A stretch of 64,000 bases of DNA from Phycisphaerales bacterium (GCA_020831775.1 JAFIFZ010000012.1:1-64000); one strand, 5' to 3'; positions 7,659 to 16,082 are shown, counted from the stretch's first letter. Program-made: numbers and translations. Notes: generated by a model not told the origin, from the sequence alone.

Positions 7659-8552
7659 GTGAGAGTCCATTCTCAGAATCCCATGCTGCCGCCCCCACAC
7701 CCGAGATCGTTCCGGACGAGATCCTGCGACGGCTTCACGCTGATCGAGCTCTTGGTGGTGATCGCGATCATCGCGCTGCTCATCGGGATCCTGCTGCCGG
7801 CGCTGAGCGGGGCGAGGAAGGCGGCGCAGCAGCTCAAGTGCCTCTCGAATGTGCGCTCGCTGGAGATCGCGCACACGATGTACATGGACGCGAACCGGGG
7901 CCGGTTCGTCGGCGCGGGCCTCCCGCACGGGGGGGTGAGCCAGGTCGAGTCGGTCGAGCAGGCGTGGCCGTTCGTCTTGCAGGATCACTTCGGCCAGCAG
8001 ATCGCCCTGCGGTCGCCGGTGGACCGCAGCCGCTTCTGGAATGTCGCCGAGGGGGGCGAGGACGAGGGGATGACGCTCTCTGAGTTCGTGTCGATCGCGC
8101 GCGATCCCGCGGCGAGGGCCTCGCTCAACTCCGCCCAGGTCTCGAGGTGGACGAGCTACGGCCTGAACAACTACACCGTCAGAGGCTCGGCGGCGCCCGC
8201 GACGGAGTACATGAAGCGCGACCGCTACGACGAGATCCAGCGCATCCCAAGGCCCAGCGCCACGGTGCACTTCCTCATGATGACCTTCGGCGACGGCGAC
8301 GGCGACAGCTCGAGCTCGACCTTCGCCAAGAGCGACCATGTCCACGCCGAGGCGTGGGGCGACTTCGGGCGCGACCTTGCGCCCGGGCTCGCCGCCGAAG
8401 AGATGCAGACCAACGCCCACGGCGGACGCAAAGGCCGGTGGGATTCGGTGGCGGTGTACGGCTTCCTGGACGGGCGTGCCGAGGCGCGCCGGTTCGAGGA
8501 GGTCTACCGCGATTTCGACGACAACTCCTTCGACCCGGAGGTGGCCAGATGA
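7659..8552 (+). CDS. prepilin-like secreted protein (type II/IV N-terminal motif)
   Basis: The 297-residue protein carries a prepilin peptidase site: a basic leader followed by CDGFTLIELLVVIAIIALLIGILLPAL, with cleavage expected after the Gly, methylation of the Phe and Glu at +5. The leader is 27 residues from GTG 7659 (AAGG six bases upstream) or 19 from ATG 7683. The long globular part (about residues 50-297) resembles the H-X-D-G class of planctomycete pseudopilin-like proteins; it contains WDSVAVYGFLDGRAEARRF near the end, matching the usual C-terminal box. It overlaps the dockerin protein gene by four bases, so the two are translated together. It is probably exported and held at the cell surface or in a pseudopilus. 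Confidence 0.8.
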   Translation: MRVHSQNPMLPPPHPRSFRTRSCDGFTLIELLVVIAIIALLIGILLPALSGARKAAQQLKCLSNVRSLEIAHTMYMDANRGRFVGAGLPHGGVSQVESVEQAWPFVLQDHFGQQIALRSPVDRSRFWNVAEGGEDEGMTLSEFVSIARDPAARASLNSAQVSRWTSYGLNNYTVRGSAAPATEYMKRDRYDEIQRIPRPSATVHFLMMTFGDGDGDSSSSTFAKSDHVHAEAWGDFGRDLAPGLAAEEMQTNAHGGRKGRWDSVAVYGFLDGRAEARRFEEVYRDFDDNSFDPEVAR

Positions 8553-9448
8553 AGCGAAACATGATCCTCGCGTGCCTGATCGGCGGCGTGCTGACCGTCT
8601 CTGCGAGCAACGCGTCAGCCCAACTCCACGAGGGCGACATCATCGTCGACATCAGCCCCTGGGGGCAGATCCGCACGGGGGATGTCGACACGGTGAGCGG
8701 CCAGGCGAACATGAGCGTGCGTGTCTTCGACGGCTGGTTCGGCAAGCAGCCGAACTTCACCAACGATCCTGGATACGACACCCTGTTGGGGACATTCCAG
8801 CCCGGTGAGCTGGTCGGCTTCAACATCCGCAGCGCGCTCCGCGTCTGGAACGGCGACGACTTCTTGACGATCGCCGACGAACGCGTGCAGTTCCGCTTCG
8901 CCCAGACGCTCCAGGCCATGACGCCCGAGACCGATGTCTGGACGGAGGGCTTCAAGGTCTCGGTGCCGACCGACGGCAAGTGGCATCGGCACATCGGCAT
9001 GCTGCTGCTCGGGCCCGCCGACGGGCAGGGGGGATTCCTGCAGCCTTCCGACGGCGTCTACCTGCTGCACCTGGAGCTCGATACGACCCAGAGTGGCGTG
9101 ATTTATTCGCAGCCCTACTGGCTCATCATGAACCAGAACCGCCCGACGCAGGAAGTCATCGACGCCAAGGAGTGGGTCCAGCAGAACTTCCTGCCGGACC
9201 CAGACTGCCCGGCGGACATGACCGGCTCGACCAGCCGCTTCTCGCCGCAGTACGGCGTGCCGGACGGTGTGATCGACGCCGACGACTTCTTCTACTTCCT
9301 CAGCCGCTTCTCCATGGGCAGCCTCGCCGAGGCGGACCTGACGGGCTCGGCGACGCCCGGCGATCCGGGCTACGGGGTGCCGGACGGTGTGGTCGACGCC
9401 GATGATTTCTTCTACTTCCTCGCGAAGTTCGCCGGGGGCTGCCCCTGA
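8549..9448 (+). CDS. secreted protein with two GC-type dockerin-like repeats
   Basis: The 299-residue protein begins at ATG 8549 inside the preceding stop (ATGA). A signal peptide spans about residues 1-26 (cleavage near ASA-QL). Residues 27-225 form an unrecognised beta-rich domain. The C-terminus carries two tandem repeats with the pattern CPADMTGS...YGVPDGVIDADDFFYFL and ADLTGS...YGVPDGVVDADDFFYFL, i.e. D-x-D-x-D calcium-loop motifs followed by a helix. This is the GC-type dockerin tail seen on many Phycisphaerae proteins. The repeats are 46/51 identical at DNA level (9251-9301 and 9371-9421), so the duplication looks recent or homogenised. The tail may anchor the protein to a surface partner that is not in the window. 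Confidence 0.8.
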   Translation: MKRNMILACLIGGVLTVSASNASAQLHEGDIIVDISPWGQIRTGDVDTVSGQANMSVRVFDGWFGKQPNFTNDPGYDTLLGTFQPGELVGFNIRSALRVWNGDDFLTIADERVQFRFAQTLQAMTPETDVWTEGFKVSVPTDGKWHRHIGMLLLGPADGQGGFLQPSDGVYLLHLELDTTQSGVIYSQPYWLIMNQNRPTQEVIDAKEWVQQNFLPDPDCPADMTGSTSRFSPQYGVPDGVIDADDFFYFLSRFSMGSLAEADLTGSATPGDPGYGVPDGVVDADDFFYFLAKFAGGCP

Positions 9449-9554
9449 CGGAAGCGATTTCGCAGATCTGCGCGCCGGAGGCGCCCTTTGCGTGCTCACT
9501 CGCGTGAGGCACGAGGGACCCCGAGCGGGCCAACCAGTCGAGGACGGAGAGGTG

Positions 9555-9604
9555 ACGGATTGCCGGCCCGCACGGAGCGTTCGGGCCGGCGTCCGTGTTT
9601 TTTG
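9555..9604 (+). terminator. Rho-independent terminator after the dockerin gene
   Basis: GCCGGCCCG (9562-9570) pairs perfectly with CGGGCCGGC (9582-9590) around an 11-nt loop. ACGGA and TCCGT extend the stem at its base, and a run of six T follows at 9598-9603. It ends the prepilin/dockerin operon. Confidence 0.8.
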
Positions 9605-9665
9605 TACCCGGGTGTGCCGCTACACTCGCGCATGAGCGGGGCTTTGGCCCCGGGGAGTGCCGAGC

Positions 9666-11318
9666 GTGAGCCCGACTGCCAAGACGCTGGTCTGTGTCCC
9701 GATCATGGTTGAAGAGGTCGGTCGCGCCCTCGCCGACGCGAGCGAGGCGTCGACGCTCGGGGCGGACCTGGTCGAGTACCGCATCGACGGCTTTTTCGAC
9801 GGGGAGTTGGACGAGGGCGTGACGGGCGACCTGTGCAGGCTGCTCGATGAGACGCCCTTGCCCTGCGTCGTGACCTGCCGCAGTGTCAGCGAGGGCGGGC
9901 GCTACGAGGGGGAGGAATGGGCGCGACTGGACCTGCTCGAAGCGATCGCAAAGCGGAAGAAGCCGCCGAGGACCCCGGCGTACATCGACGCCGAGTTCGC
10001 TTCCTACCGGGATTCGCCGGGGCTTGCGAGACGGCTCAACGAGCTGTTCGGTGAGTCGGGGCGGCTCTCCACGACCGGGCTGATCCTCTCGACGCACGAC
10101 TTCGACGGGCGTCCGGCGGACCTGACGCGCCGCCTGCTGGCGATGCGCGAGGCGGGGTCGGCCAGAGCGTTCAAGGTCGCCTTTCGCGCCCGCTCGCTCC
10201 GCGACAACCTGGAGCTGTTCGACCTGCTCAAGGAACGCGACCGGCCGACGATCGCGCTGGGCATGGGGGAGTTCGGGCTGATGAGCCGCGTCTTGGCGCC
10301 GAAGTTCGGCGGGATGCTCACCTTCGCCTCGCTGCGGGATGAGTCGTCGACCGCCCCGGGCCAGCCCACCATCGCCGACCTGCTCGGGCTGTACCGCTTC
10401 AGGGAGATCGGGCCCGGCACGCGGGTCTACGGCGTCGTTGGCTGGCCCGTCTCGCACTCGCTCGGCCCCTTCATCCACAATGCGGGCTTCGAGGCGGTCG
10501 GGCACGACGGCGACTACCTGCCCATGCCGATCGCCACCGGCGAGAACGGACACGCCGCCTACGAGAGCCTCAAGGCGACGCTCCCGGCGCTGATCGAGTA
10601 CCCCGGCCTGTACTTCTGCGGCGCCAGCGTCACCATTCCGCACAAGACAGGGCTGCTCAGGCTCGCCGACGAGATGGGCTGGGAGATCGACGAGGCCTCG
10701 CGCGCGATCGGCGCTGCCAACACGCTCGTCGTCGAGCGCGACGCGGATGGCGGGGTCGAGGGCGTACGCCTGATGAACACCGACGCAGAAGCGATCGCCG
10801 ATTGCATGGTCGAGGTGGTGGGAGGCTTGGAGGGGCTGCGCTGCGCCGTGATCGGGGCGGGCGGGGCGGCCAGAGCCGCGGCGTGGGCGATGGCCTCGCG
10901 CGGCGCGAGCGTCGGCGTCTACGCGCGAAAGCCGGAAACGGCTCAGGAACTGGCCCGTTCGCTCGATGGTCTCGGCGGTGAGGTTACGGCCCACGCGCTT
11001 GCGGACTTCTCCGGCGAGGGCTGCGATGTTCTGATCAACTGCACGCCGGTCGGGATGCGGGGCGGGCCGTCGCCCGAGGCGTTGCCCATCGAGGAGCCGG
11101 CCCTGGAGCGGATGGCCGAAGGGGCGGTCTGTTTCGACACGGTCTACACGCCGGCTCGGACGCCGCTGATCGAGGCCGCCGAGCGGGCGGGGCTGCGGAC
11201 GATCGACGGGGCGTCGATGTTCGTCCGCCAAGCGTCGGCGCAGTTCCAGGCGTGGACGGGCTCTGCGGCGCCGGAGGGGCTGTTCCGGCGGATCGTCGAG
11301 GAGCGTTCGGCGAGTTGA
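9666..11318 (+). CDS. aroDE: bifunctional 3-dehydroquinate dehydratase / shikimate dehydrogenase
   Basis: This 550-residue fusion catalyses two consecutive shikimate-pathway steps, 3-dehydroquinate to 3-dehydroshikimate and then to shikimate. Residues 1-240 are a type I dehydroquinase: VEYRIDGF, the catalytic His in STHDFDG (His144) and the Schiff-base Lys in AFKVAF (Lys170). From about 255, GVVGWPVSHSLGPFIHN carries the SHS shikimate-binding motif, SVTIPHKTGLL the catalytic Lys, and VIGAGGAARAA the NADP-binding loop. GTG 9666 was chosen because GGGGAG lies about eight bases upstream; GTG 9657 is possible. A TACACT -10-like box lies at 9621-9626. The same fusion order occurs in plants and in some chlamydiae and planctomycetes. 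Confidence 0.95.
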   Translation: MSPTAKTLVCVPIMVEEVGRALADASEASTLGADLVEYRIDGFFDGELDEGVTGDLCRLLDETPLPCVVTCRSVSEGGRYEGEEWARLDLLEAIAKRKKPPRTPAYIDAEFASYRDSPGLARRLNELFGESGRLSTTGLILSTHDFDGRPADLTRRLLAMREAGSARAFKVAFRARSLRDNLELFDLLKERDRPTIALGMGEFGLMSRVLAPKFGGMLTFASLRDESSTAPGQPTIADLLGLYRFREIGPGTRVYGVVGWPVSHSLGPFIHNAGFEAVGHDGDYLPMPIATGENGHAAYESLKATLPALIEYPGLYFCGASVTIPHKTGLLRLADEMGWEIDEASRAIGAANTLVVERDADGGVEGVRLMNTDAEAIADCMVEVVGGLEGLRCAVIGAGGAARAAAWAMASRGASVGVYARKPETAQELARSLDGLGGEVTAHALADFSGEGCDVLINCTPVGMRGGPSPEALPIEEPALERMAEGAVCFDTVYTPARTPLIEAAERAGLRTIDGASMFVRQASAQFQAWTGSAAPEGLFRRIVEERSAS

Positions 11319-11332
11319 GCGGGGGAGGCGGG

Positions 11333-11845
11333 TCAGTCGACATGCACGCCGCTGGTGCGCAGCACGGTCTTGAACGAATCGCCGAAGACGAAGTTGTGCT
11401 CGGGGAACTGCACGCCGCCCATGTTGTTGTCGAGGTGGCTGAAGACGAGGTCGACCTGCCCGATGCGTTCGGTCTCGAAGCCCGGGCTGAGCAGCTCGAT
11501 GGTGCCTCGTGTGACGGCGCCCTGGGGCATGCGCTGCGCGATGGTCGCGGTGTAGCGGAGGGTGTCGCCCGGGACGGCGTCGCGGTTGAGGATCGCCTTG
11601 GTGATCTTGGCGAGGATGACCTTGTGCCGGAAGTTCTCGGCGTGCCCGACGAGGATGCCCGCGGTCTGGGCGACGCCCTCGATCACCAGCGAGCCGGGCA
11701 TCGCCGGCGCGGCGGACAACCCTTCCACGCTGTCGGCGGGGAAGTGGTCGTGGAGGTGCTCCTCGGCGAGCGAGATGTTCTTGATGGCGACCAGACGCTC
11801 GCCCGGGACGAGCTCCAAGATTCTGTCGATCCAGATCCAACGCAT
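11333..11845 (-). CDS. FabZ-like 3-hydroxyacyl-ACP dehydratase (second copy)
   Basis: The 170-residue hot-dog-fold protein would dehydrate 3-hydroxyacyl thioesters bound to acyl carrier protein. The catalytic His is in HDHFPAD (about residue 31) and the acidic partner in PGSLVIEGVAQTAG (about 50-63), both conserved as in FabZ. The usual PxxPG segment is changed to AAPAMPG with a short insertion, so it is a divergent member. It starts at ATG 11845, seven bases after the ACP stop, in the order FabZ-like 1, ACP, FabZ-like 2. Having two dehydratases around one dedicated ACP, with no condensing enzyme alongside, suggests a specialised lipid pathway. Confidence 0.85.
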   Translation of the reverse strand: MRWIWIDRILELVPGERLVAIKNISLAEEHLHDHFPADSVEGLSAAPAMPGSLVIEGVAQTAGILVGHAENFRHKVILAKITKAILNRDAVPGDTLRYTATIAQRMPQGAVTRGTIELLSPGFETERIGQVDLVFSHLDNNMGGVQFPEHNFVFGDSFKTVLRTSGVHVD

Positions 11846-11852
11846 GGATGCT

Positions 11853-12239
11853 TCACTCTCTGGCGAGCTTGGCCTCGCAGAAGCGGACCACCGCGTCGAC
11901 CGTGAAGATCTCGGCCACACGCGTGACCTCGGGGTTGTCGCCCAGCGACGAGAAATCCGCGTGCGGCAGGCGTTCCTTGAGCGCCGCCAGCCCGGAGGGG
12001 GTCACACGCCCTTCATGGACGAACTTCTCGTCCTGCGTGACATTGTCGGGGAAGAGCTCGCCCTCGTTGATCTGGAAGCCGAAGGTCTGCTCGAGCTGGA
12101 ACTTGATGTCCAGGAAGTCGATCGACTCGGCCCCCAGGTCAACGGTCAGCCGGGCATCGGGCGTTACTTCGTCTTCGTCGACGGCCAACGCCTCGACGAG
12201 CAGATCGCGGACCTTCTCGAAGATCTCATCTCGGGTCAT
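11853..12239 (-). CDS. acyl carrier protein with C-terminal extension
   Basis: The protein is 128 residues, against about 78 for housekeeping AcpP. The phosphopantetheine attachment Ser is Ser39 in LGAESIDFLDI, the normal helix II start. The helix III region follows, then about 45 extra residues (from FVHEGRVTPSG onward) ending in a helical stretch DAVVRFCEAKLARE. It should carry the growing or stored acyl chain for the two FabZ-like enzymes encoded on either side. A TAAGAT -10-like box lies on the minus strand near 12290, within the gap after FabZ-like 1, and AAGGATC precedes the ATG, so it may also have its own promoter. Confidence 0.88.
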   Translation of the reverse strand: MTRDEIFEKVRDLLVEALAVDEDEVTPDARLTVDLGAESIDFLDIKFQLEQTFGFQINEGELFPDNVTQDEKFVHEGRVTPSGLAALKERLPHADFSSLGDNPEVTRVAEIFTVDAVVRFCEAKLARE

Positions 12240-12295
12240 GTCCGATCCTTGTCTGGCCCGCTCCCCCCGCGAGGGGTCATGGGGCGAGGGGTATC

Positions 12296-12721
12296 TTAGC
12301 GAACGCTCGATGGCGGGCACACCCGGGCCAAAAGCGGTCGGAGTGTGAACTGCCCGGTCGCGGCGGTGTGGGCCTCGTCGAGCGAGCAGCCGGCGCCGTG
12401 CACTCGCGCAACGCCGCGAAAGGCCCGGTGGTCCCCTTCCCCGCCCGTCCGCTCGACCTCGACGCGGAGGGTCTCGCCGGGGCGGACAAACCGCCCGTAC
12501 TTCAGTGCGCGGACCCCGCCGATCGCCAGCCTCGACCCGCCGTCGGGTGATTCCAGCAGGCGGGCGGCCTGCACCATCGCCTCGAGCATGAACACCCCGG
12601 GCAGCACCGGGAAGTCCGGGAAGTGGTCCTGGAGGTACTCCTCGGCCGCGCTGACAAGCTTCACGGCGACAATCCTGTCGTCGGACCGGTCCAGCACGGC
12701 ATCGATCAGCTCGAAGCGCAT
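12296..12721 (-). CDS. FabZ-like 3-hydroxyacyl-ACP dehydratase (first copy)
   Basis: From ATG 12721 the protein has 141 residues, the usual FabZ length. YLQDHFPDFPVLPGVFMLEAM holds the catalytic His and, 14 residues on, the Glu, in the canonical HFPxxPVxPG context. It is therefore closer to genuine FabZ than the copy at 11333-11845. The tail (about residues 90-141) is beta-rich with a poorly conserved end. It is the first gene of the minus-strand ACP cluster and is divergent from recO, with only 56 bases between the two start codons. Its substrate chain is unknown; the pairing with a long ACP suggests a role outside bulk fatty acid synthesis. Confidence 0.85.
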   Translation of the reverse strand: MRFELIDAVLDRSDDRIVAVKLVSAAEEYLQDHFPDFPVLPGVFMLEAMVQAARLLESPDGGSRLAIGGVRALKYGRFVRPGETLRVEVERTGGEGDHRAFRGVARVHGAGCSLDEAHTAATGQFTLRPLLARVCPPSSVR

Positions 12722-12764
12722 CGAGGGCCAGCGTAGTCGCGACACGCCTCAGACTCCAGCGTCG

Positions 12765-12770
12765 TACCCT
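12765..12770 (+). promoter_or_regulatory. putative -10 box of leaderless recO
   Basis: TACCCT ends seven bases before the recO ATG at 12778. No Shine-Dalgarno sequence is visible. The divergent FabZ-like gene has a comparable TACGCT box eight bases before its ATG, so the 56-bp gap may hold two leaderless promoters. Confidence 0.35.
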
Positions 12771-12777
12771 CCAGATC

Positions 12778-13527
12778 ATGGCCAGGCTGTGTGAAGATGC
12801 GATCTGCCTCCGCGAGGCCGAGTGGTCCGAGACGAGCCAGACCGTCACCCTCCTCACGCGCGAGCACGGGCTCCTGCGGGGCCTGGCCAAGGGGTCCCGG
12901 CGGGGTCGGGCGGAGTTCAGCGGGGGGTTCGAGCCGCTGACCCGGGGCGAGCTTCTGGCGCTTGTTCGCCCGGCCGGCCAGCTCACGCTGCTGACCTCTT
13001 GGGACCTGCGAGAGACTTTTCCCCAGGTCCGGGCCTCGCTGGCGGTCTTTCACGCCGCGATGTACATGGCCGATGTCGTCCTGCACACCATGACCGAGGG
13101 GAACCCGCACCCGAGGGTCTTCGATGCTTTGGCGGGCTCGCTGCGGGAGCTCGGTCCGGGGCCGGCCCGGGCCGCGGCTCTGGCGAGCTTCCAGTGGTCG
13201 GTGCTGGACGACACCGGGCACCGCCCCGAGCTCCACGAGGACATCCGGGGCCGAGCCCCCCTCCGCGGCGCCCCGAGCCACACCTTCATGCCCGATCTGG
13301 GCGGGTTCACCGAGGACACCGGCCCGGGCGGGCCGGGTTACCGGGTCCGGGCCGAGACGCTCGTTCTGCTCCGGAAGCTTGAAGCGGGGGCCGCTCTGCA
13401 CGAACTGGCGGATCAGGACCCGTCGACATTGGAGCGGGCGGCGAGGTTGCTGGCGGTCGCGGTCAGGCACACGGCCGGGCGGGAGCCACCCTCATTGGGG
13501 TTCGTCTTTGCCGAAACCGCTGTCTGA
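12778..13527 (+). CDS. recO: DNA repair protein RecO
   Basis: RecO helps load RecA on SSB-coated single-stranded DNA in the RecFOR pathway. The 249-residue length is normal. The N-terminal OB-fold is visible as AICLREAEWSETSQTVTLLT and GLLRGLAKGSRRG, the hallmark start of RecO. A helical domain follows with the LRETFPQVRASLAVFHAAMYMADVVL segment. The C-terminal zinc-binding cysteine cluster found in many RecO proteins is absent here, as in some lineages. It is transcribed divergently from the ACP cluster. Overall identity is clear, although the second half is divergent. Confidence 0.9.
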   Translation: MARLCEDAICLREAEWSETSQTVTLLTREHGLLRGLAKGSRRGRAEFSGGFEPLTRGELLALVRPAGQLTLLTSWDLRETFPQVRASLAVFHAAMYMADVVLHTMTEGNPHPRVFDALAGSLRELGPGPARAAALASFQWSVLDDTGHRPELHEDIRGRAPLRGAPSHTFMPDLGGFTEDTGPGGPGYRVRAETLVLLRKLEAGAALHELADQDPSTLERAARLLAVAVRHTAGREPPSLGFVFAETAV

Positions 13528-13533
13528 TCCGTG

Positions 13534-13608
13534 AAGTTCTTGCCCGCTCCCCCCAGAACGCGAAGCCCGAGCCTCGGATCACCGATGGACGCCCGGGCGA
13601 AAGAACTT
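13534..13608 (+). repeat. long inverted repeat in the leader of the HDOD-GGDEF gene
   Basis: AAGTTCTTGCCCG at 13534-13546 pairs with CGGGCGAAAGAACTT at 13594-13608, with only a two-base bulge, enclosing about 47 nt. The structure lies between recO and the ATG at 13623. It could be a recO terminator without a U-tract or a structured leader controlling the regulator gene. It does not match the c-di-GMP riboswitch consensus that I know. Confidence 0.4.
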
Positions 13609-13622
13609 GCGGCGGGCCATAT

Positions 13623-15134
13623 ATGGACACCAGACTCCTGGAATCGATCCTGAACTGTTCGAGGCTGCCATCGCTGCCGGCGGTGGCGCTCAGGGTAATC
13701 GAGCTCACCCGCGATCAGGATGTCGCGATGAGCGAGCTCGCCTCGACGATCGAGAGCGATCAGGGGCTGAGCGCCAAGATACTCAAGACAGTCAACTCCA
13801 GTTTCTACGGGCTGCGTCAGCCCTGTTCGAACATCAAGAAGGCGCTGGTGCTGCTCGGGCTCGGGCCGGTCAAGTCGCTCGCCCTGGGCTTCTCGCTGGT
13901 CAGTTCGATCGAGATCGACGAGAAGGACGGGTTCCCCTACACGGCGTACTGGCGACGCGCGTTGTACACCGCCGCGGCTTCGAGGCTCGTGGCGGTCAAG
14001 TGCTGCCCGGCCGACGACCCCGATGCGCTCTTCCTCGCGGGGCTGCTGCAGGACATCGGCATGCTGGCGATGCACCGGGCGCTCGGGGACGAGTATCTGG
14101 CGGTGCTTGAGGAGTCCGGCCATGACCACCGCCACCTCGCCCGGCACGAGCTGAACGAACTGGACATCCAGCACCCCGACATCGGGGCCATGCTCGCCCA
14201 ACGCTGGAAGCTGCCCGACGAGCTGCAGATCCCGGTGAAGTACCACGAGCGCCCGACCGCGGCGCCGCCCCGCTTCCAGCGCCAGGTGCGTTGCGTCGGA
14301 CTCGGCAACATGCTGCACGATGTGTTGAGCGACGCCGACCCTGCGCCGGCGCTGCGGCGTGTGTATGCCAAGGGAGGCGAGTGGTTCGGGCTAAACAAGA
14401 CGGGCGTGGACGAGATCGTCAAGAAGCTGACCGAGTCCGTCCGGGAGCTCTCGGGCATTTTCAGGCTCGACACCGGCGAGCACCCCGACCCGGTCGAGAT
14501 TCTGCAAGACGCGGGGCGAAGGCTCGAAGAACTCTCCCGGGCGGACCCCATCGCGTCGTGTGTCAGCCGGCACATCGACGCCTGCATGGTGCAGGGCGGC
14601 GAGACCGACCCGCTGACGGGGGTGCTGAACCGCAACGGGTTCGAATCGGCCGCCCGCAGCGCGTTCCACCTGACGCGCAGCAAGGGCTCGCCGCTGGGGC
14701 TGGTGATCGTCGCGATCGACCGGTTCAAGGAGCACACGAAGGTGGGGCCCGAGGGGCTTGAGGGGGAGATCGCGCTGGGGGTGACCAGTTCGCTCGACCG
14801 GCGGTTCGGGCCTTCCAAGGGGGTGGTCTGTCGTTTGGGCTCGGATCTGTTCGCCGTGATCGTCGACGGGCTGGAGCGGGGCGCTGTGACGGAGCTGGCC
14901 GAGGGGTTCCGTTCGGAGCTTGAGCGTTACTCCTCGCAGTGGCTGGTGCCGGACTATCCGGGGGAGTTGCGGGTGACCGCGAGCGTCGGGATCGCCGTCG
15001 CCGATGGAACGACCGCCGAACTCTTTTCGACCCCGGATCTGCTGATCGCCTCTGCGATGCGTGCGGCGTTGGCGTCGCGCCAGGCGGGGGGCAACACGGT
15101 CCGGGCATTCGCACCGGCCAAGAGGGCCGCGTGA
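13623..15134 (+). CDS. HDOD domain protein with degenerate GGDEF domain
   Basis: The 503-residue protein has an N-terminal HDOD domain (about residues 10-210): LPSLPAVALRVIELTRDQ, the SSFYGLR box, DALFLAGLLQDIGMLAM and the HELNELDIQHPDIGAMLAQRW segment. HDOD proteins are relatives of HD phosphohydrolases that mostly act as signalling scaffolds. From about 335, DPLTGVLNRNGF opens a GGDEF domain, but the active-site loop near 404-409 reads RLGSDLF instead of RGGDEF. The second Gly and the Glu are lost, so diguanylate cyclase activity is unlikely. A role as GTP or c-di-GMP sensor, or as a pure scaffold, is more plausible. It follows a long inverted repeat. Confidence 0.88.
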   Translation: MDTRLLESILNCSRLPSLPAVALRVIELTRDQDVAMSELASTIESDQGLSAKILKTVNSSFYGLRQPCSNIKKALVLLGLGPVKSLALGFSLVSSIEIDEKDGFPYTAYWRRALYTAAASRLVAVKCCPADDPDALFLAGLLQDIGMLAMHRALGDEYLAVLEESGHDHRHLARHELNELDIQHPDIGAMLAQRWKLPDELQIPVKYHERPTAAPPRFQRQVRCVGLGNMLHDVLSDADPAPALRRVYAKGGEWFGLNKTGVDEIVKKLTESVRELSGIFRLDTGEHPDPVEILQDAGRRLEELSRADPIASCVSRHIDACMVQGGETDPLTGVLNRNGFESAARSAFHLTRSKGSPLGLVIVAIDRFKEHTKVGPEGLEGEIALGVTSSLDRRFGPSKGVVCRLGSDLFAVIVDGLERGAVTELAEGFRSELERYSSQWLVPDYPGELRVTASVGIAVADGTTAELFSTPDLLIASAMRAALASRQAGGNTVRAFAPAKRAA

Positions 15135-15207
15135 GGCCCGCAGACGGGACTCGGCGGGGGTCGGGCGCATACACTTCGCTTTGGAAACCGGTCTCCTGGA
15201 GCCCCGA

Positions 15208-15969
15208 ATGAGCGTGACGACGAAGCTGCTCCGCCTCTATCGTGTCGATCAGCAGATTACTGGCCTGCAATCCCGCCTCAAGGCGGCGCAGCGGTTCCTC
15301 GATGAGCAGGAACGCCAGATCGGCGGCTTGGAGACCAAGCGGAACGCCATCGACGCCCAGGTCAGGCAGCTCTCGGCCACGGCGGGCAATCTCGAGAACG
15401 ACGCCAACAGCATCCAGGTGCGGATCGACACGCTCCGCGAGCTGATGAACAACGCCAAGACGAACAAGGAATACCAAGCCTTGCTCGTCGAGGTGAACAC
15501 GCTCAAGGCCGACAAGGGCAAGATCGACGAGCAGGCGATCGGCTACCTCGAGCAGATCGAGAAGCTCCAGGCCGAGCTCGCAGACTTGGACTCGCAGAAG
15601 TCTGATCGGGAGAAGGTCAAGGGCGTCGCCGCGACGGACCGCGACCAGCGGGCCGACGAGATCCGCGACCGCCTCGAAGAGCTCAAGAAACAGCGCGAGC
15701 ACCTCGTCAAGGAGGTTCCCGCCGACGCACTGGCGATCTACCAGGACCGGACGATCCGTTTCGGCGACGACGAGGACGGCGTCATGGCCCCGATCCACAC
15801 GCACGACTTCCGGCGCCACGAGTTCGTGTGCGGATCGTGCATGATGGGCATCCCCTTCGAATCGGTCCTGGCGATCCTCAAGGAAAAGCTGACGCCCTGC
15901 ACTTCCTGCGGGGTGATCATGTTCGTCGAGGAAGACCTCGCCGAGAAGCTGACGACCAAGGCCAAGTAG
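15208..15969 (+). CDS. coiled-coil protein with C4 zinc ribbon (COG1579 type)
   Basis: The 253-residue protein starts at ATG 15208 (MSVTTKLLRLYRVDQQITGL). Residues 10-180 are almost entirely heptad-like coiled coil with many Leu, Glu, Gln and Lys. The C-terminal end has two Cys pairs, FVCGSCMMGIP and TPCTSCGVIMF, separated by about 20 residues, forming a zinc ribbon. This layout matches the COG1579/DUF164 family of presumed nucleic-acid-binding proteins found in many bacteria, whose role is unknown. A TACACT -10-like box lies near 15169. The upstream open frame from 15061 lacks coding features and is not included. Confidence 0.88.
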   Translation: MSVTTKLLRLYRVDQQITGLQSRLKAAQRFLDEQERQIGGLETKRNAIDAQVRQLSATAGNLENDANSIQVRIDTLRELMNNAKTNKEYQALLVEVNTLKADKGKIDEQAIGYLEQIEKLQAELADLDSQKSDREKVKGVAATDRDQRADEIRDRLEELKKQREHLVKEVPADALAIYQDRTIRFGDDEDGVMAPIHTHDFRRHEFVCGSCMMGIPFESVLAILKEKLTPCTSCGVIMFVEEDLAEKLTTKAK

Positions 15970-16082
15970 CCGGGTCAGCCACTTCGCCGTACAGCACAAG
16001 CCAGATAGCGATGCCGGATCGGCTGCGGGGATCTCTCTGCGCCGGTACGCCCGCGCGGTTTCCTCTCACGGCGCCCTGAGGC

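Noticed and set aside
9300-11840. An 846-codon minus-strand frame
   Set aside because: It is antisense to aroDE and spans a terminator. Its Arg/Pro/Gly composition is typical of high-GC shadows.
13534-13608. c-di-GMP riboswitch upstream of the GGDEF gene
   Set aside because: The inverted repeat is real, but conserved GEMM sequence elements are not visible between the arms.
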